A stretch of 26,053 nucleotides of DNA from JBFXAN01 sp050184225. GTDB taxonomy: Bacteria > Chloroflexota > Dehalococcoidia > CAUJGQ01. The position numbers were made by a program, and so were the translations under genes. The notes under the pieces are model-generated. The model ran no database searches, was not told the origin of the DNA, and worked only from the letters and a program-made list of their open reading frames with translations. Positions 1-6,462 of this stretch are shown in pieces (positions within the stretch are counted from its first letter, which is position 1; each line of letters begins with the position of its first letter). The stretch spans positions 1-26,053 of the forward strand of contig JBFXAN010000084.1 in assembly GCA_050184225.1 (NCBI GenBank). The letters are read 5' to 3'.

Positions 1-66
1 CGATAGCTCCGCTATTGGTTGCGGGGGACTAACTCGGGCTTCGGCGAGGCTGGCCCTCACCCCCTG

Positions 67-95
67 CCCCCTCTCCCGCCTGGCGGGAGAGGGGG
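67..95. repeat. GC-rich palindrome, REP-like
   Basis: The 14-nt arm at 67-80 (CCCCCTCTCCCGCC) is the exact reverse complement of 82-95, with one central T. It resembles the C-rich/G-rich hairpins at 4722-4761, 9159-9307 and 14872-14927 in composition, but its core sequence differs. It looks like a dispersed intergenic palindrome, not the terminator of a gene seen here. Confidence 0.6.
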
Positions 96-198
96 TGCTT
101 CGTGCAACCAGCGTTCGCCACCACATGGTGAGGCAACCGCCTTCGGTCCCGCATCCGGACGGCTCACGCTCTGAGATTCTGAACGCTGCATCGCGATC

Positions 199-266
199 CT
201 GGGAGCGCGGACATCCTGTTCGCATGGGCGCGGGATGACCGGCGGACAGGATGTCCGCGCTCCCAG
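199..266. repeat. 21-bp perfect inverted repeat
   Basis: The arm at 199-219 (starts CTGGGAGCGCGG, ends CATCCTGT) is the exact reverse complement of 246-266. The arms are separated by a 26-nt spacer. No transposase gene or target duplication is seen. It may be a small non-autonomous element or a dispersed structured repeat. Confidence 0.75.
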
Positions 267-337
267 AGGGTTGCGACCCACCGGGCCGTGCAGGGCTCAG
301 TACGGTGACGCTCGCGATCAGTCGGAAGATGCACGAA

Positions 338-375
338 AGCGCCACAACACCCAAGAGACTGGGTGTTGTGGCGCT
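338..375 (-). terminator. groEL transcription terminator hairpin
   Basis: A perfect 16-bp stem (338-353 with 360-375) encloses a 6-nt loop and begins 18 nt past the groEL stop codon. On the minus strand only three T residues follow the stem, so the U-tract is weak although the hairpin is very stable. Confidence 0.65.
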
Positions 376-393
376 CTTGGTGGTTTGAGCGAT

Positions 394-2028
394 CTAGTAG
401 TCGTCCATGTCGGGCATGGCCGGCATCGGTGGCTCAGAGGTCGGGATCTCGGTGACGAGCGCCTCGGTGGTGAGGATCATACCGGCGACGGAAACGGCGT
501 TCTCCAGGGCGGAGCGTGTCACCTTGACCGGGTCAGTGACGCCTTCCTTCACCAGATCGACGTACTCCTCGCTGATTACCTCGAAGCCGATGTTCGGGTT
601 GTTCGCCTCCCGCGAGCGACGGCGGATCTGGGAGACGGCGACGGCGCCTTCGAGGCCGGCGTTCTCCGCGATCTGACGGGCAGGCTCCTCCAGCGCGCGG
701 CGGAGGATCTGCGCGCCGATCGCTTCGTCACCTTCGAGCGTGAGGTTGTCGAGCGCGCGGGCGGCGTTGAGCAGGGCCACACCACCGCCGGCGATGATCC
801 CCTCCTGGGCGGCGGCGCGGGCGGCGTTGAGGGCATCCTCGACGCGGAACTTGCGCTCCTGCTGTTCGGACTCGGTCGCGCCGCCGACGCTGATCACGGC
901 GACGCCGCCGACGATCTTCGCCAGCCGCTCGTTCAGCTTCTCCTTGTCGAAGTCGCTGGAGGCGTCGTCGATCTGGGCCTTGATCAGGCGGACGCGGGCG
1001 TCGAGCGCCGCCTGGCTGCCCTTGCCGCCGACGATCGTCGTCTCTTCCTTCTTGGCGACGACCCGGTCGGCGCGGCCGAGGTCAGCTATCGTCACGTTCT
1101 CGACCTTGCGGCCGGTGGACTCGGAGATGACGGTGGCGCCGGTGAGGATCGCGATATCCTCGAGCATCTCTTTCTGCCGGTCGCCGTAGCCAGGGGCCTT
1201 CACCGCGAGGGCGTTAAGCGTGCCCCGCAGTTTGTTGATCACGAGAGCGGCGAGTGCGTCGAAGTCGCAGTCGTCGGCGATCAGGACGAAGTTGCGCTCG
1301 CCGCTGCCGAGGACGAGCTCGAGCACGGGAACCAGGTCATTGAGCGTGCTCACCCGCTTGTCGGTGATCATGATCAACGGGTTGTCGATCTCCGCCTCCT
1401 GGCGGTCGGTATTCGTGACGAGGTAGGGCGACACCCAGCCGCGATCGAAGCTCATACCCTCGACGTAGTCGGTCTCGTAGCCGAGGCCGCGACCGTCCTG
1501 GATCGTGACCACGCCCTCGTGACCAACGCGCTCGATCGCATCGGCGATCAACTCCCCGACGATCTCGTCGCCGGAGGCGATCGTCGCCACCCGCTGAATG
1601 TCGTCGCGGCCCTGGACGGGCGTCGCATCCTGCTGAAGCTGGTCGAGCACCGCCTGGAGCGCCTGCTCGATACCGCGCTTGATCTGCATCGGGCTGGCGC
1701 CGGCGGCGATGTTGCGCATGCCCTCGCGCACGATCGACTGGGCGAGAACGGTCGAGGTCGTCGTGCCATCGCCGGCGACATCGTTCGTCTTGCTCGCCGC
1801 CTGCTTGACGATCTGGGCGCCGAGGTCGAAGTAGCGGTCGCGGAGGAAAATATCCTTGGCGACGGTGACGCCGTCGTGGGTGATCGTCGGCGCGCCGAAC
1901 TTTTTGCCGAGGGCGACGTTGCGGCCCTTGGGACCGAGCGTGACCTTGACGGTATTGGCGACGACATCGACGCCGATCATGAGCGCGTTGCGCGCTTCTT
2001 CCTCAAAAAACAGCTCTTTGGCCGGCAT
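394..2028 (-). CDS. groEL: Chaperonin GroEL (Hsp60), 60 kDa subunit
   Basis: This 544-residue protein matches the usual GroEL length and is recognisable throughout. It has the N-terminal TLGPKGRNV phosphate-binding segment, the GDGTTTSTVLA nucleotide loop near residue 87, and the AAAQEGIIAGGGVALL segment of the C-terminal equatorial domain. It would form the cytosolic tetradecameric folding chamber with GroES. ATG 2028 is preceded by GGGAGG at a good distance. No groES is adjacent, and a CIRCE operator lies upstream, so it is a stand-alone HrcA-type heat-shock unit. The tail ends in MPAMPDMDDY instead of a run of GGM repeats. Many bacteria with two groEL genes carry one without groES, so this may be the second copy; that is inference. 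Confidence 0.97.
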   Translation of the reverse strand: MPAKELFFEEEARNALMIGVDVVANTVKVTLGPKGRNVALGKKFGAPTITHDGVTVAKDIFLRDRYFDLGAQIVKQAASKTNDVAGDGTTTSTVLAQSIVREGMRNIAAGASPMQIKRGIEQALQAVLDQLQQDATPVQGRDDIQRVATIASGDEIVGELIADAIERVGHEGVVTIQDGRGLGYETDYVEGMSFDRGWVSPYLVTNTDRQEAEIDNPLIMITDKRVSTLNDLVPVLELVLGSGERNFVLIADDCDFDALAALVINKLRGTLNALAVKAPGYGDRQKEMLEDIAILTGATVISESTGRKVENVTIADLGRADRVVAKKEETTIVGGKGSQAALDARVRLIKAQIDDASSDFDKEKLNERLAKIVGGVAVISVGGATESEQQERKFRVEDALNAARAAAQEGIIAGGGVALLNAARALDNLTLEGDEAIGAQILRRALEEPARQIAENAGLEGAVAVSQIRRRSREANNPNIGFEVISEEYVDLVKEGVTDPVKVTRSALENAVSVAGMILTTEALVTEIPTSEPPMPAMPDMDDY

Positions 2029-2082
2029 GCCGGGATAACCTCCCAGGTCAGTGTGTGGATTTCGAGTCAGACTGAGCCGATC

Positions 2083-2109
2083 TTAGCACTCTCCGGGTGA
2101 AAGTGCTAG
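2083..2109 (-). promoter_or_regulatory. CIRCE operator (HrcA binding site) for groEL
   Basis: TTAGCACTC at 2083-2091, a 9-nt spacer, then AAGTGCTAG at 2101-2109. The CIRCE consensus is TTAGCACTC-N9-GAGTGCTAA; the first arm is perfect and the second has two mismatches. It lies 54 nt upstream of the groEL start, the normal place for the operator that HrcA occupies to repress chaperonin genes. No clear -35/-10 pair was identified beside it. Confidence 0.9.
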
Positions 2110-2230
2110 CGCCCGGCCGTGAGCCGCCGCGTTCGGTCGGGCTATACTTCGACCAGAGTCCGCGCACGCTGGATCGCAGCAGGAGTCATCCGGCGGCGTG
2201 CGGGCAAGTCGCATCAAGGATCTCGTTCGC

Positions 2231-3229
2231 ATGCTTGGATTCGCCATCGTTGGACCCGGTCGATTTGCGGAGGGACGCATCGCGCCGGCGCTGCATCGCG
2301 CCGGCAATTGCAAACTGGTGGCGGTGGTCAGCCGCGACCGGGGACGGGCCGAGGCGTTCGCGGAGGAGCATGGCGCCGCGCGGGCCTACGACGACCTCGG
2401 CGCGGCGCTCAACGATCCGGAAGTACAGGCGGTCTGGGTGGCGACGCCGCACGCGCTCCATCGCGGGCACGTCGAGCAGGCGGCGGCGGCGCGGCGGCAG
2501 GTGCTCTGTGAGAAACCGCTGGCGACGACGGTCGAGGACGCGAAGGCGATCGTCCGGGCCTGCCGAAACGCGGGTGTGATGCTCGGCACCGGTTATCATC
2601 TGCGCCATCATCCGCTCCATCGCGAGGCGCGGCGGTTGGTGGCGGAGGGTGCGTTGGGTGAGATCGCGATGGCGCAGGCCGAATGGTCGTTGCTGCCGGG
2701 GCCGCCGAACGCGAGCGCTCCCTGGCGGCGCGACCCCGACATCTCCGGCGGCGGCATCGTCACGGGTACCGGCATCCACGCGATCGACCTGCTCCGCTAC
2801 GTGCTCGACGACGAGGTGGACGAGCTGACGGCGATGACCGACGCGGCCACCTCACCGATCCGGCCGCTGGAGACACGGGCGCAGGTGCTGCTCCGCTTTC
2901 GGCGGGGGACGCAGGCGCTGGTGCGCTGCGCGCGGGGGGTTCACGCGCCGCAGAACGACCTGCTGATCCAGGGGATGACCGGATCGCTGACCGCGCACCG
3001 GACGATCGACGAACTGACGCGCGGCAGGCTTGAGGTCTCCGGGGCGGAGTCACCGCTCTCCGGCGTACCGGCCGGGTCGGACATGTACGCGCTGCAAGCG
3101 CGGGCGTTCGCGGATGCGGTCGAGCGCGGCGACGAGCCGGATGCCTCGGGCGAAGATGGGCTACGGATGGTCGAAATCGCAACGGCGCTGTACGAATCGG
3201 CACGGACGGGACGGCTGGTCGCGCTCTGA
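2231..3229 (+). CDS. Gfo/Idh/MocA family NAD(P)-dependent oxidoreductase
   Basis: A 332-residue protein of typical length for the family. It begins with a Rossmann strand and glycine-rich turn (GFAIVGPGRFAEG, residues 3-15). The family EKP motif (CEKPLA) lies near residue 96, followed by GYHLRHHP at the start of the C-terminal alpha/beta substrate domain. Such enzymes use NAD(P) to oxidise or reduce sugars, inositols or related polyols in the cytosol; the substrate cannot be read from the sequence. An in-frame GTG at 2198 exists, but ATG 2231 is preferred because AAGGA lies 10 nt before it and the Rossmann strand starts at once. A TATACT hexamer at 2143-2148 could be the -10, without a good -35. 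It is divergent from groEL; no sugar operon is visible. Confidence 0.88.
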   Translation: MLGFAIVGPGRFAEGRIAPALHRAGNCKLVAVVSRDRGRAEAFAEEHGAARAYDDLGAALNDPEVQAVWVATPHALHRGHVEQAAAARRQVLCEKPLATTVEDAKAIVRACRNAGVMLGTGYHLRHHPLHREARRLVAEGALGEIAMAQAEWSLLPGPPNASAPWRRDPDISGGGIVTGTGIHAIDLLRYVLDDEVDELTAMTDAATSPIRPLETRAQVLLRFRRGTQALVRCARGVHAPQNDLLIQGMTGSLTAHRTIDELTRGRLEVSGAESPLSGVPAGSDMYALQARAFADAVERGDEPDASGEDGLRMVEIATALYESARTGRLVAL

Positions 3230-3419
3230 CGAGGCTTGCACCACCAGGGCGGGAGGCCGCCACGTCTGCTGGATTCTCGGCGGCCCGGCGCCTTGACGGT
3301 GGCGTGTCTGGCCCTGACCATCCTTCCAACGGCTGATTGACCACGGGACCGCATCGTACCGACGATGTAGACACCCCTTCGGAGAAGCCGCTGTACTTCC
3401 GCACATCGACCAACCGGCT

Positions 3420-3441
3420 CGCGCGGCTGCCGATCCGCGCG
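3420..3441 (+). other. Hairpin directly upstream of a start codon
   Basis: CGCGCGG (3420-3426) pairs with CCGCGCG (3435-3441), ending two nucleotides before the ATG at 3444. No Shine-Dalgarno sequence is present. The structure may restrain initiation of the downstream membrane protein, or may be chance in GC-rich DNA. Confidence 0.35.
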
Positions 3442-3443
3442 CA

Positions 3444-4742
3444 ATGACATCTGCACGACGAAGGTTTCTCCTTGCCTTCGCGCTGCTCCTGGTGGCCGGT
3501 CTCCTGGTTCGGCTGCCCTTCCTCCCACGACTCGGTCACGCCTACGATCAGGAATCCTATCTCGTGTGGATGGGTGCGATCCAAGACTACAGTTTGGCAG
3601 AGGTCTTCGATCGGACGAACACGGATTACGTCGGCTACCACTACATCCTCTGGGCGCTCGGCATCGCATCCGGTGAGGACGCGTCTCAAGCGACGGCGCG
3701 CGACAAGGGGCTGAGAATCTGGTTGAAAGTTCCGGGTCTGCTCGGCGACCTGCTCACCGCTTCAACCATCATCTTCATCACCCGCTCTCTCATCGCTGTC
3801 CGATCGAAGGCAGGCGGCCTGAACATCGCCGGCGGGCGAATCGATCGGATCGCCGCTCGGCTGCGGCTGCTTCCGGCCGATGCGATCGCTCTCGCGGCGG
3901 GGGCGCTGTTTCTCCTGCATCCGGCTGTGATCTATGCGGGCAGCTATTGGGGACAGCAGGACTCGCTCGTCACATTCTTCATGCTGCTCTCGTATTGGCT
4001 GGCGTGGCAGCAGCGGCCCGGTTGGGCCGGGGTTGCGCTGGCGATCGGGACAATCGTCAAGCCGCAGCCGCTGGTCCTTGGCCCGTTGCTCGCCTGGATC
4101 GTCTGGCGGCGTTCGTCCTGGCCGGGACTGCTGCGCGGCGGATTGGCCGGCGCGGTCATGCTCGTGGTAGGGCACTTCTACTTCGTGCTGACCGGCAGCG
4201 GCGAGCGGATCTTCGAGATCTATACCTTTCAGATCACGCAAACAGAGCATCTGTCCTTTGGCGCGTACAACCTCTGGTGGCCGTTCGAGCACTTTGCCGG
4301 CGCCCGGCCGGACACCGCCGTCCTCTTAGTGGGGGCGGCAACACTCACCTTCGGCACACTGGCAACCGCCCTGGTCGTTGTCCTGCTGGCGGCTTCGGTG
4401 TACGCGGCACGGCGCGGCGGTGTGGTGCAGGCGATGGTTGCGGCCGGCGCGTGGCTGGCCGCCTACTACCTTGTGGCGGCGGGATCACACGAGCGCTACG
4501 CGCTGCCGGCGCTCGCGTTCCTCCTGGCGATCGTGCCGCTGGCGACATGGCTGCGGTGGCCGCTGCTGATCTATTCGACCGCGCTGTTTGGCAACTTGAT
4601 CATCGCTCTGCCGCTCGATCGGCGCTGGCCACAGGGCGATCCGGTGTGGCTGTCGCTGGTTGTGAGCGGAGCGATGGTGGTGAGTGTCGTGTGGATCGTC
4701 ATGGTGGCGATCCGTGGGGCGACGGACCCCTCCCCCCGCTGA
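3444..4742 (+). CDS. GT-C fold membrane glycosyltransferase, putative mannosyl-/glucosyltransferase
   Basis: A 432-residue polytopic protein. A basic N-terminus (residues 5-7 RRR) leads into the first membrane span (8-26). The first extracytoplasmic loop carries YDQESY (34-39), with acidic residues where GT-C enzymes place their catalytic DxD/DxE-like motif. YWGQQDSL (168-175) and KPQPL (206-210) resemble motifs of ALG6/ALG8-like and related bacterial GT-C transferases, which use polyprenyl-phosphate sugars outside the membrane. Donor and acceptor are unknown; envelope polymer or glycolipid synthesis is plausible. The start has no ribosome binding site, but no earlier in-frame start is evident. 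The last residues (DPSPR) are encoded inside a hairpin repeat, so the C-terminus may have been altered by repeat insertion. Confidence 0.8.
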   Translation: MTSARRRFLLAFALLLVAGLLVRLPFLPRLGHAYDQESYLVWMGAIQDYSLAEVFDRTNTDYVGYHYILWALGIASGEDASQATARDKGLRIWLKVPGLLGDLLTASTIIFITRSLIAVRSKAGGLNIAGGRIDRIAARLRLLPADAIALAAGALFLLHPAVIYAGSYWGQQDSLVTFFMLLSYWLAWQQRPGWAGVALAIGTIVKPQPLVLGPLLAWIVWRRSSWPGLLRGGLAGAVMLVVGHFYFVLTGSGERIFEIYTFQITQTEHLSFGAYNLWWPFEHFAGARPDTAVLLVGAATLTFGTLATALVVVLLAASVYAARRGGVVQAMVAAGAWLAAYYLVAAGSHERYALPALAFLLAIVPLATWLRWPLLIYSTALFGNLIIALPLDRRWPQGDPVWLSLVVSGAMVVSVVWIVMVAIRGATDPSPR

Positions 4743-4761
4743 CGCGCGGAGAGGGGTCCGT
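4722..4761. terminator. Hairpin repeat between convergent genes, overlapping a stop codon
   Basis: An 11-bp perfect stem (4722-4732 with 4751-4761) surrounds an 18-nt loop that contains the TGA of the upstream plus-strand gene at 4740-4742. The minus-strand gene on the other side ends at 4769, so the hairpin could end transcription both ways. Its core (CCCTCCCCCCGCTGACGCGC) recurs at 9159-9200 and 14890-14911, so it also belongs to a dispersed repeat family. Confidence 0.7.
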
Positions 4762-4768
4762 TCCCTCC

Positions 4769-5869
4769 CTAGCTGAACCCTTGCAGGTTCGGCGGCGGCG
4801 GCTGGTTGTTCGAGTCGGCATTGTAGCGCGCCTCGGCCGCCAACAGGTCGAGGAAGTCTACCCAGAGCGAGAGCGTGCCGCTCGTGTTGGGGAGCACGCC
4901 ACTCTGGCCAACGTTGCGTGTGCCCGGGCACGGGTCGGCCCCCGGTGTGCCGGTGTAGAACTTACAGGCCTGGCCGGGCTGCAGGACGAAACCCTCCTCG
5001 AAGGTCCAGCGGATGTCGGTGCCTTCGACCCGCACCGACCACTGGGTCATATCCTGTTCGGCGCCGCCGATGTTCTTGACCTCCACCCACTCGTCCTGTT
5101 CGTTCGCGGTCTGACCGCGGAAGCGAGAGGCAAAGATGCGGACGTGCGGCCAGCCGAGCCGTTCGGCGATAGCGCCGATCGTGGCCGGGTCGCCCGCCTC
5201 AATTCGGAAGCCGAGCGTCGCCTCAAAGACCTGGTCGCCCGTCGGTGCCGGTTGTCCCTGTGACTCGTAGCGTGCGCGCCAGGCGGCCTGATCGCCGTCC
5301 CACAGCGCCAGCCGGGCGTCGTCGCAGAAGAGATTGCTGCCGGACGGAATACACGGGCTGTTCATGTCGAGGATCGACAGCGAGTACTGGGTTCCGGCAG
5401 GAGTGGGAGTCGGCGATGGCGATGTCGTCGGCGTCGGTGTCGGCGTCGCCGTCGGGGCGGTTTGTCCACATTGATTCGCGGTGGGCACCGGTTGTGTGGC
5501 GGCGCCGCTCACCGTGAGATTCAACTCCAGAAATTCACCGATCCTGAAACAGCCGATCTCTGCCGCGTAACGGCTTCCAACCTTAAAGAAGACCACGGTC
5601 GGCGTGGCGCCGCCGCAATCGAACGCCACATCAACCACGTAGAGCTGCTGTTGCCCGCTCGCACCCTGTCGGCTTTCCACGGCGCCCGTGCCGCACGCCG
5701 TACCGTTGCTCTCGGACGTTACCTGCGTCCCGAGCGGGGCGACGGCTCCATCAATCGTGAGCGTTCCGAAGAATCGGGTGGGGACTTGACCCTGCGTGAC
5801 GCCGGCAAACTGCATGATGCCGGCGATTGCGACCGCGAGAACGGCAGTCGCGGACAGCACATAACGCAT
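4769..5869 (-). CDS. Secreted protein with C-terminal lamin-tail domain
   Basis: A 366-residue exported protein. Residues 1-27 form a signal peptide (hydrophobic core 5-20). Residues 30-128 are an uncharacterised beta-rich domain with several cysteines (59, 85, 107). A Thr/Pro/Ser linker spans 138-158. Residues from about 245 to 347 resemble a lamin-tail (LTD) beta-sandwich, with DEWVEVKNIGG, a WSV strand and LQPGQ. LTD domains in bacteria occur on secreted or surface proteins and nucleases; no nuclease domain is present here. Residues 160-244, between linker and LTD, are unrecognised. ATG 5869 has GGAGG eight nucleotides upstream. The function is unknown; a surface-binding role is only a guess. 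Confidence 0.75.
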   Translation of the reverse strand: MRYVLSATAVLAVAIAGIMQFAGVTQGQVPTRFFGTLTIDGAVAPLGTQVTSESNGTACGTGAVESRQGASGQQQLYVVDVAFDCGGATPTVVFFKVGSRYAAEIGCFRIGEFLELNLTVSGAATQPVPTANQCGQTAPTATPTPTPTTSPSPTPTPAGTQYSLSILDMNSPCIPSGSNLFCDDARLALWDGDQAAWRARYESQGQPAPTGDQVFEATLGFRIEAGDPATIGAIAERLGWPHVRIFASRFRGQTANEQDEWVEVKNIGGAEQDMTQWSVRVEGTDIRWTFEEGFVLQPGQACKFYTGTPGADPCPGTRNVGQSGVLPNTSGTLSLWVDFLDLLAAEARYNADSNNQPPPPNLQGFS

Positions 5870-5899
5870 GCACTCAACCTCCAGTGCGAAAGAATGCGA

Positions 5900-5917
5900 C
5901 CCCGAGCCACATCGGGG
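5900..5917 (-). terminator. Weak hairpin between two minus-strand genes
   Basis: CCCCGA (5900-5905) pairs with TCGGGG (5912-5917) around a 6-nt loop, just past the stop of the small membrane protein gene. There is no good T-run, so termination would be partial at best. Confidence 0.3.
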
Positions 5918-5927
5918 CGGGGTGAAA

Positions 5928-6251
5928 TCATGAGGGAAGGAGCGGGAATCGGCGCTTCTTTCGCCGGAAGGGGAGTGAGAAGCCGCCCTTCTTTTGCACG
6001 GGCGCCTCGCCGAGACCGAGCGCCTGGTTGCCCGGCAGGCGGGCGGTTTGGTCGCGCACGGTCAGTAATTGCATCTCGACCGTATCGAGCGCGGGCCGGA
6101 CCTTCTGGTCGATCACCCGGTCCAGGGCAATGAAGCCCTTTCGCCCAAACCACCAGACGGCAAACGCGACCACCGCCACGACCAGTGTGATCAGACTATA
6201 GAGGATCGCGATCACATACAGGGAGATGTTTCGCCAGTCGGCAAGATCCAT
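5928..6251 (-). CDS. Small single-span membrane protein, unknown function
   Basis: A 107-residue protein not assigned to a family. Residues 9-34 are one strongly hydrophobic segment (YVIAILYSLITLVVAVVAF). It is followed by a polar, probably alpha-helical segment (40-72) and a basic C-terminus (FRRKKRRF near 94-101). The layout resembles small DUF948-like membrane proteins with a cytoplasmic amphipathic helix, but no signature is seen. ATG 6251 is supported by GAGGAG eight nucleotides upstream and an extended -10 promoter at 6279-6287. Its neighbours are envelope proteins, which fits a role at the membrane but does not define one. Confidence 0.65.
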   Translation of the reverse strand: MDLADWRNISLYVIAILYSLITLVVAVVAFAVWWFGRKGFIALDRVIDQKVRPALDTVEMQLLTVRDQTARLPGNQALGLGEAPVQKKGGFSLPFRRKKRRFPLLPS

Positions 6252-6278
6252 GGGCCGCTCCTCACTGTCCTGCCGGGT

Positions 6279-6287
6279 AGTATAACA
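6279..6287 (-). promoter_or_regulatory. Extended -10 promoter for the small membrane protein gene
   Basis: On the minus strand this reads TGTTATACT, a TGn-extended -10 element. No -35 match is found, as is common for extended -10 promoters. The predicted transcription start, near 6272, leaves a leader of about 21 nt carrying the GAGGAG ribosome binding site. Confidence 0.5.
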
Positions 6288-6462
6288 GCCACATCACAGG
6301 CGGCCACTACCTTCGAATGCGAAGTGCAGTGCGACGCGCTATTCGTCCGGTGCAAGCTCGGCTGCGCGTCATTCGCTGCATCGAATCTCACCTTGCAGAA
6401 GTGATACGCACAGCGGTCACGGGCCGTTACACTAGGGAAGATATCAGACGAGGATCACCGGT

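Larger units (their letters stand above)
1..393. other. Non-coding region with inverted repeats
   Basis: No convincing gene lies here. Short open frames on both strands have proline/arginine-rich compositions typical of GC-rich non-coding DNA. The stretch holds a 29-nt palindrome (67-95), a 21-bp perfect inverted repeat (199-219 with 246-266) and the terminator hairpin of the minus-strand groEL gene (338-375). What lies upstream of position 1 is not visible. Confidence 0.7.

Noticed and set aside
235..2100. A 621-codon open frame on the plus strand
   Set aside because: It runs antisense through groEL, whose identity is certain. GC-rich codon bias opens the opposite frame.
2760..3689. A 309-codon minus-strand frame
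   Set aside because: It is antisense to the Gfo/Idh/MocA gene and the start of the GT-C gene, and its composition is Arg/Pro/Ser-rich.
3947..5263. A 438-codon plus-strand frame
   Set aside because: It crosses from the GT-C gene into the antisense of the lamin-tail gene and has no protein-like features.
5388..5458. Thr/Pro repeat tract as a microsatellite
   Set aside because: It encodes the TPTPTP linker of the secreted lamin-tail protein, a normal exported linker.
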